A stretch of DNA of 64,000 bases from the NCBI RefSeq assembly GCF_026914265.1, contig NC_069134.1, positions 16,771,205-16,835,204 of the forward strand, given 5' to 3'. The translations under genes were made by a program, and so were the position numbers. A model generated the notes under the pieces. That model did not search any database, was not told the origin of the DNA, and saw only the letters and a program-made list of their open reading frames with translations. Of the stretch, positions 59,040-64,000 are shown in pieces (position 1 is the first letter of the stretch; each line of letters begins with the position of its first letter). The DNA comes from Mya arenaria (lineage: Eukaryota > Mollusca > Bivalvia > Myida > Myidae).

Positions 59040-61185
59040 CAGTTATGATAATCGCAATTGACCTGTGGACAAAATCGATCTAACGATTATGTTCATCTTC
59101 AATAATCCCAGATCCGTGCCTTTTTGCAAAAAAGCCGCACAATATGTATCGGCTCATCGTTGCTATCTTTGAGGGCAGATCTTAAAACGAAAATATATTA
59201 TCACATACCTTGCAAACGTTTTACCACGTCGATAGATTGTTGTATTTCCAAATGTGACACACATAGATTTTACGGTATATGTTGAAGAAATCCTAATTTA
59301 TTTGTCAAATTATATAAACGGGAATATATCTGAAATTAAACTTAGGAAATTTATTTTTATTTTTGCATATATTTTTATTTTTGCCTTATCAAAATGGTGT
59401 TGTTGTTTAGCGTCAATCTTAAATACTTATCTAGTTATCCTGAAAAAAAACGAACCATTGAAAAAACGTATACTAAATGTGTGATATCCTATGTGGAATC
59501 AATTGTTAGATATATTTCCACTGCAAAAGAACTTAAAATTATACTTTATTTAATTGTATTGACCATCGAAATCACGCAAAATGCATCTGATTTTCTGATA
59601 CCAAATGTGGGAATACTAGTCCATACTAGTATTGAGCATGTTGTTTGTAGTCGGAATTATTGTAAAGGAAATTAAAAAATATTCGACAAGATCGATGATC
59701 ATATAAAATGAGTTTGATTGTTTTTTCGATCGGGAAGCCCAAAACCAATCCGTTCGCGGACGTAAAACATAGAAACGACTTGGTATGGCCTTATCACTGT
59801 ATAGCCAATCTACCCTTCTAGCCTTAAGCGATATTCTTGTTTGATACGCATATATTTTTTTTTCATTATTTTTTACGAAATTATAAATGCCTATTATTTT
59901 CCTGCCATTTCATTATGTACGCGTATTGATACTGATGGTTTATCCGACATGAGATCACAAATAGACACCAGCCGTATAGTCTTATCACATCAATCAATGA
60001 TAGCTTTTAAAGTCTTTTCATTGAAATTTAAATGACTTTAACAACTTTGAAAATTCCTCTTCAGTTAACTGTTGACAATGTTTGTTTCAAGCACTTGTCT
60101 AAAGAATAGGTGGAATGAAAGGCTGTTGAAAGCCCTCAAGAAAAGAGGCCTGCTGTCTTTACTTAAAAACCTAGACAAACGACATGCATTTCACGACTTT
60201 TATTCAGTTGGTCTACTTGCTCCACGGAGTCACAGGAATGCCTTTTATCCGATGTTTATAGTTCTATCGACTGATTTGAATTCAAATTTACACACTTGTT
60301 ACTTCAATATATCAAAGATTATGTTTTTTTGTAAATTATGAGACAGAAACATTAAATGGACACAACGTAGGCTTAGCTTGTCATTATAAGGGCATTCAAC
60401 AATGTAAAATTGGGTTGGGAATGCCGAAAAATACAATATTTGTTAAGTTCATGTTTAACTTAGTTTTGCCGAACATTTTTTTCAGGAGTAGAACAAATAT
60501 TCTTTGCAAAAATACATTCATTTCCTGGTTACAAAAAGGCAAATATTTTTCTTAAAATACCCGCAATCACCACAAAGCGGCAATATATTGTTGATCGGGT
60601 ATTCTGTTTATTTTGATACACCGTGAATACATAGCAATTTGGTATACAAACGTTTCCGTTAAAATGTAAATGCTTTCTGACTGAAAAACGGATAAAATCG
60701 TATTCTAAGGCGATCAAAGCCTTTCTACAACTATCTATGTTGCAGCGGATGTATGTTTTATGCTTGTTAAATATTGAACCTAAAAACTAAATAAAACAAG
60801 GTTTTTTTAACATTTATGTTTTGGTACGTCAAATAAACTTTTTCGATTTAGAAGGACCTTAAACATAATACATGCAGTAAACAAACTAGCCCTTGTTACG
60901 AATTACGATATAATGTTACCATTGTTGTTTAAAAACAGTCAGTACCAGGAATAGAGAATATACGGTAACCATTCTGAGTCTATACTGTGGCAGATTTACA
61001 CCTTGTATCGAATTAAGATGTCATCTTACCAAAAACATGTGATGCAATATTAAAATGTTGCAGTCAGTACCAGGAATACAGAAAATAGTCAAAATACGGA
61101 CAACCATTACTGTTGCCCTGTGTGGCAGATACCTTGTTAACGGGTATTATATTTCTATAATGTGTCTGTGTGTCAACATTTCCAC
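59040..61185. other. Gene-free stretch upstream of the Tctex1 gene
   Basis: Short ORFs only. One at 60,072-60,341 (NRWNERLLKALKKRGLLSL) has a protein-like composition but no recognised domain or splice context. Confidence 0.4.
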
Positions 61186-61186
61186 A

Positions 61187-61677
61187 AATACCAGTGTGTG
61201 TATTCCACGTGACAAATTACATCATATATGCTGCGTCGGAAGGCCACATTTTGCTTAAAATGAAGACTTAAATCAAAGATAACTTTTCCTTTACTACACT
61301 ATTTTAAATAAAACTAAGGGCAGTTTATGCCGCTTAAATAGCCCCGCCTTCCTTGTATTACCGAAGTTTGATAAGGTGATTAGTTTCATCAAACACTTCG
61401 ACAAACCTGTTTCCAAAATAGTGTTTTGACGGTGCTCCGTCAGACGGCCGTACTGTGAAAAGGTTTGTCGAAGTGTTTTAAGAAACTAAACCCTAAATCA
61501 AACTCTGGTAAAAGACTAAAGGTGGGGCTCCGTAAGCGGCGTAGACTGAGCTTTGTTTCATTTAAAATGGTAAAGAAATAGTTATCTTTGTTTTAAGTCT
61601 TCATTAGAAACAAAATATTGCCTTCCGACGTAGCATTTATGACGAAATTTATCACGTGGTATACACACACTGAATAC
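61187..61677. mobile_element. Fold-back inverted-repeat element, copy 2 (481 bp), perfect 5-bp target duplication
   Basis: The ends CAGTGTGTGTATTCCACGTG (61,192) and CACGTGGTATACACACACTG (to 61,672) are inverted copies. The arms share GTCGGAAGGC, AAGACTTAAAAC/AAATCAAAGATAACTTTTCC-type and CACTTCGACAAACC segments with copy 1 (34,329-34,804). AATAC flanks both sides exactly. It ends 86 bp before the Tctex1 start codon. Confidence 0.85.
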
Positions 61678-61758
61678 GCATGTACACAATGTATGTAAAG
61701 GACAAACAATACATTTCCTTATAAGACTTTCATGCTCCGTTATCAATTTCGTTTCAGG

Positions 61759-62568
61759 ATGAAAGATACAGCAAGTCATAGAAAGAGAACAAAATCTGAG
61801 AGTGACCGTACGGCCGACCACAAGGCGGCCGGGAAAGGTCAGCACCATGGTCCTCCGCATGGCAGCAGTCAGCAAGGGAGCCACCATGCCGGAACTCAAC
61901 ACGCCCATGCAGCGAGTCATCACAAAGCCGAGCATAAAGCCGACCACGGGCATCAAAAGGGGGAACACGGCCACCACAAAAGTGAACACGGCCATCATAA
62001 ATCTGATCATGGCCAACACAGGGCAGGTCATACCCATCATGGTCATCACGGCGACCACGGTCACCATGACGACTTCCATCATTCGGCGTCCTCCCATGTG
62101 TTCCGACAACGCACAAATACCATGTTGTCCAGAGGAGGCCATTCCGTTCACGGCCACGGCCATGATATTGATAAACGAAGTGTCGCTACGAACGAAGGAC
62201 CACCTCCCGTTGTTTTTTATGAAAATACGTATAAACTGACTCCCGATTGTAAAGTTCATGAGGGCAAAATAAGAGATGCCATCCAAACGGTCTTAGAGGA
62301 AAACATAACCGAAAACAAGTATGACCCGAGCATTTGTGGTTCAAAGTGTAAAATTATCACTGAAATCATGAAAGAGCGTGTGAAACAACTAGACATGAAC
62401 AGGTTCAAATTTGTTTGCATGGCAAACATTGGTCAGTTGTATGACCAGTCGATGGTTGTGACGTCACGCTGCCTCTGGGACCATCGATTTGACAACGCTG
62501 TTAGCGTTACACACAAATCTGGAGACATCATAGCTGTCGGCTTAGTATTTGCTATATATGCTGAATAG
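61759..62568 (+). CDS. Tctex1-domain (dynein light chain type) protein with His-rich N-terminus (269 aa)
   Basis: The C-terminal 115 residues or so form a complete Tctex1 domain: ENTYKLTPDCKVHEGKIRDA, LEENITENKYDP, CKIITEIMKERVKQL, RFKFVCMANIGQ, VVTSRCLWDHRFDNAVS, and the closing IIAVGLVFAIYAE. This matches the DYNLT4/DYNLT5 (TCTEX1D) group, which belongs to axonemal or cytoplasmic dynein and ciliary transport. The N-terminal 140 residues are disordered and basic with dense His, including HGHHKSEHGHHKSDHGQ repeats and HGHHGDHGHHDDFHH. Such a stretch could bind Zn, Cu or Ni, but that is inference. The ATG at 61,759 follows a good splice acceptor (TTTCGTTTCAG), so the real start may be here after a leader intron, or further coding exons may precede it; the open frame also reaches an ATG at 61,732. 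Confidence 0.85.
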   Translation: MKDTASHRKRTKSESDRTADHKAAGKGQHHGPPHGSSQQGSHHAGTQHAHAASHHKAEHKADHGHQKGEHGHHKSEHGHHKSDHGQHRAGHTHHGHHGDHGHHDDFHHSASSHVFRQRTNTMLSRGGHSVHGHGHDIDKRSVATNEGPPPVVFYENTYKLTPDCKVHEGKIRDAIQTVLEENITENKYDPSICGSKCKIITEIMKERVKQLDMNRFKFVCMANIGQLYDQSMVVTSRCLWDHRFDNAVSVTHKSGDIIAVGLVFAIYAE

Positions 62569-62569
62569 A

Positions 62570-63280
62570 GTTGTGAACATACGATTTAAGGACAAATTCA
62601 AATGAAAGACATGATTAAACTGTTTCTTGCTTTATGAACTGCCGCGTGTGTATACTAGTTGTTAATACATATTGAAAGTTTCTAACCCGTCTTCTTGGAT
62701 GGATTTGTTTTCACGTGTTGAAGTCATGGTCTCCTTATATATAGAGTCAACGACAGCTGCGACATCTTCATTTATGTTCACGCACTGCTTCCGTTGGTTT
62801 TATTTAAATGAAATAGACAATATCATCCAAATATTTAATATTTAACAATTTACTTTCATATATGTATCCATTCTCGACACCCCAGCGTATCATAGTATAC
62901 GGTGGGTGCCGAGGATGATATGTATCGGTCGTTTTCAAAATAGATTGGGGTAAGCCTCTCACATCTGGACACACACATTTTGGTGCACGGATGTGTAATA
63001 CAGTGTAGATATGGAAACACTTAAAATATGGAGTATTTGATAGGCAATGATGAATGTGAGACCGCGTAGGCTCATCCCGTAGCTCACGTGACATATATGC
63101 GTTACATGTTTGCTATATATATATATATATTATGGTCGGGACTAAGCTTCGACTTTGACTGACAACCGGTTTTCGAATGACCGCCTGTTTGAACGACCGC
63201 AGTTTTACTATATTCGTAACGTATATAACTCGTGCAAAGGGGAAAAGGCATGGTCATTATGCATAAAGCCGTAATGTATT
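62570..63280. other. Downstream of the Tctex1 gene; no gene seen
   Basis: Presumed 3' UTR and flank, with a short (TA)n at about 63,115-63,130. No convincing ORF. Confidence 0.4.
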
Positions 63281-63284
63281 TATA

Positions 63285-63424
<140 letters not shown>

Positions 63425-64000
63425 ATTACAATTAGCTATTTCTTTTTTCCCGCGCTTATTCAATATGCAATAAGTTAAAAGCAACCGTACCCCATTCAAC
63501 ATATACATGTACATTGATTTTTTGAAGTTATGAATAAAAAAATTAATAATTCAACAGTTAATCAAATATGAACACCTAAAACTTGTTTAAATATTTAAAC
63601 AGTCTTACAATAATTGAATGAGAGGATACAAGTCTGGATTTTTATTTTAGTTTTTTAATGGATGATAAGTTTAAATGATTTATGAATTTTTCAAACGCAC
63701 ACAGTTCGCCTTTTATTAAAAGTTATCATATTTCAAGTTGCCGTATAAACCCACCAAGTTTGCCCCCTTATATTAGCCTCCGGGTTCAAATTTAACTAAA
63801 GGTACAACTGTAAGTTATTCAAAAAGGGTAATTATATAGACTTATCAAACTCTCTCTCTATATATATATATTTATTTGATCATTGTTGTCGATGAAAAAA
63901 GAGTCAAAGTGCATCTTTCACAAAATACCTGTCAATTTAAGAAAAGAATCGGACCATTTAAATCTATGAAAAACATGCGCACGTGTGAAAGATGGCGAAA

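Noticed and set aside
61582-62286. 234-codon minus-strand ORF and other frames over the Tctex1 gene
   Set aside because: They are antisense shadows of the His codons (CAC/CAT read as Met/Val-rich); the plus strand has the recognisable domain.

Overview
The window reads as nuclear DNA of a bivalve mollusc: clearly AT-rich, with introns bounded by GT/AG, TATA-type promoters, and a dense load of tRNA-derived SINEs, short inverted-repeat transposons and decayed LINEs. Several repeat motifs (the GGGGCATAATTTGAAC modules, the AGCTGCACTC TIR element, the GGTCCCGTGTGAGAGTG tail) look to me like ones common in bivalve genomes. No species can be named from the sequence. Positions are exact where splice sites or repeat ends could be read and approximate elsewhere.

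Layout. 1-9,200: two tandem minus-strand copies of one gene for a small secreted protein rich in Asn, Gln, Gly and Phe. Copy A is cut by the window edge; copy B is complete (three coding exons, 273 aa). Both share a TATA box and a non-coding first exon. 9,560-21,000: no host gene seen; a mosaic of a TTAA-flanked inverted-repeat element, LINE reverse transcriptase remains, a mariner relic, the tail of a Ty3/gypsy fossil, several tRNA-derived SINEs and two more inverted-repeat elements. 21,611-31,684: a complete ALG6 glucosyltransferase gene on the minus strand. I assembled it as 14 exons (534 aa), including a small first exon 3.3 kb upstream of the second. Intron 1 carries a decayed 2-kb hAT transposon, which itself holds a hairpin insertion.

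31,700-38,300: intergenic, with a 476-bp fold-back element, a nearby copy of the same locus without it, a 34-bp minisatellite and microsatellites. 38,424-46,744: two tandem, intronless plus-strand paralogues (495 and 502 aa). Each has a Cys-rich N-terminus, a first LRAT/NlpC-P60-like domain, a long glycine-zipper hydrophobic stretch and a second LRAT-like domain. The duplication extends downstream: both genes are followed by a 35-bp satellite (about 0.3 kb after the first, 2.1 kb after the second). In the second unit this is followed by a 5-kb, 24-bp minisatellite (about 49,985-55,012) that interrupts flanking sequence still continuous in the first unit.

55,000-64,000: mostly non-coding, then a Tctex1-family dynein light chain-like gene (61,759-62,568) with a very histidine-rich N-terminal extension. 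A second copy of the fold-back element lies less than 100 bp upstream of its start codon. The most interesting material is the paired double-LRAT/glycine-zipper genes and the satellite growth linked to their duplication, the tandem secreted repeat-protein genes, and the His-rich Tctex1 protein.
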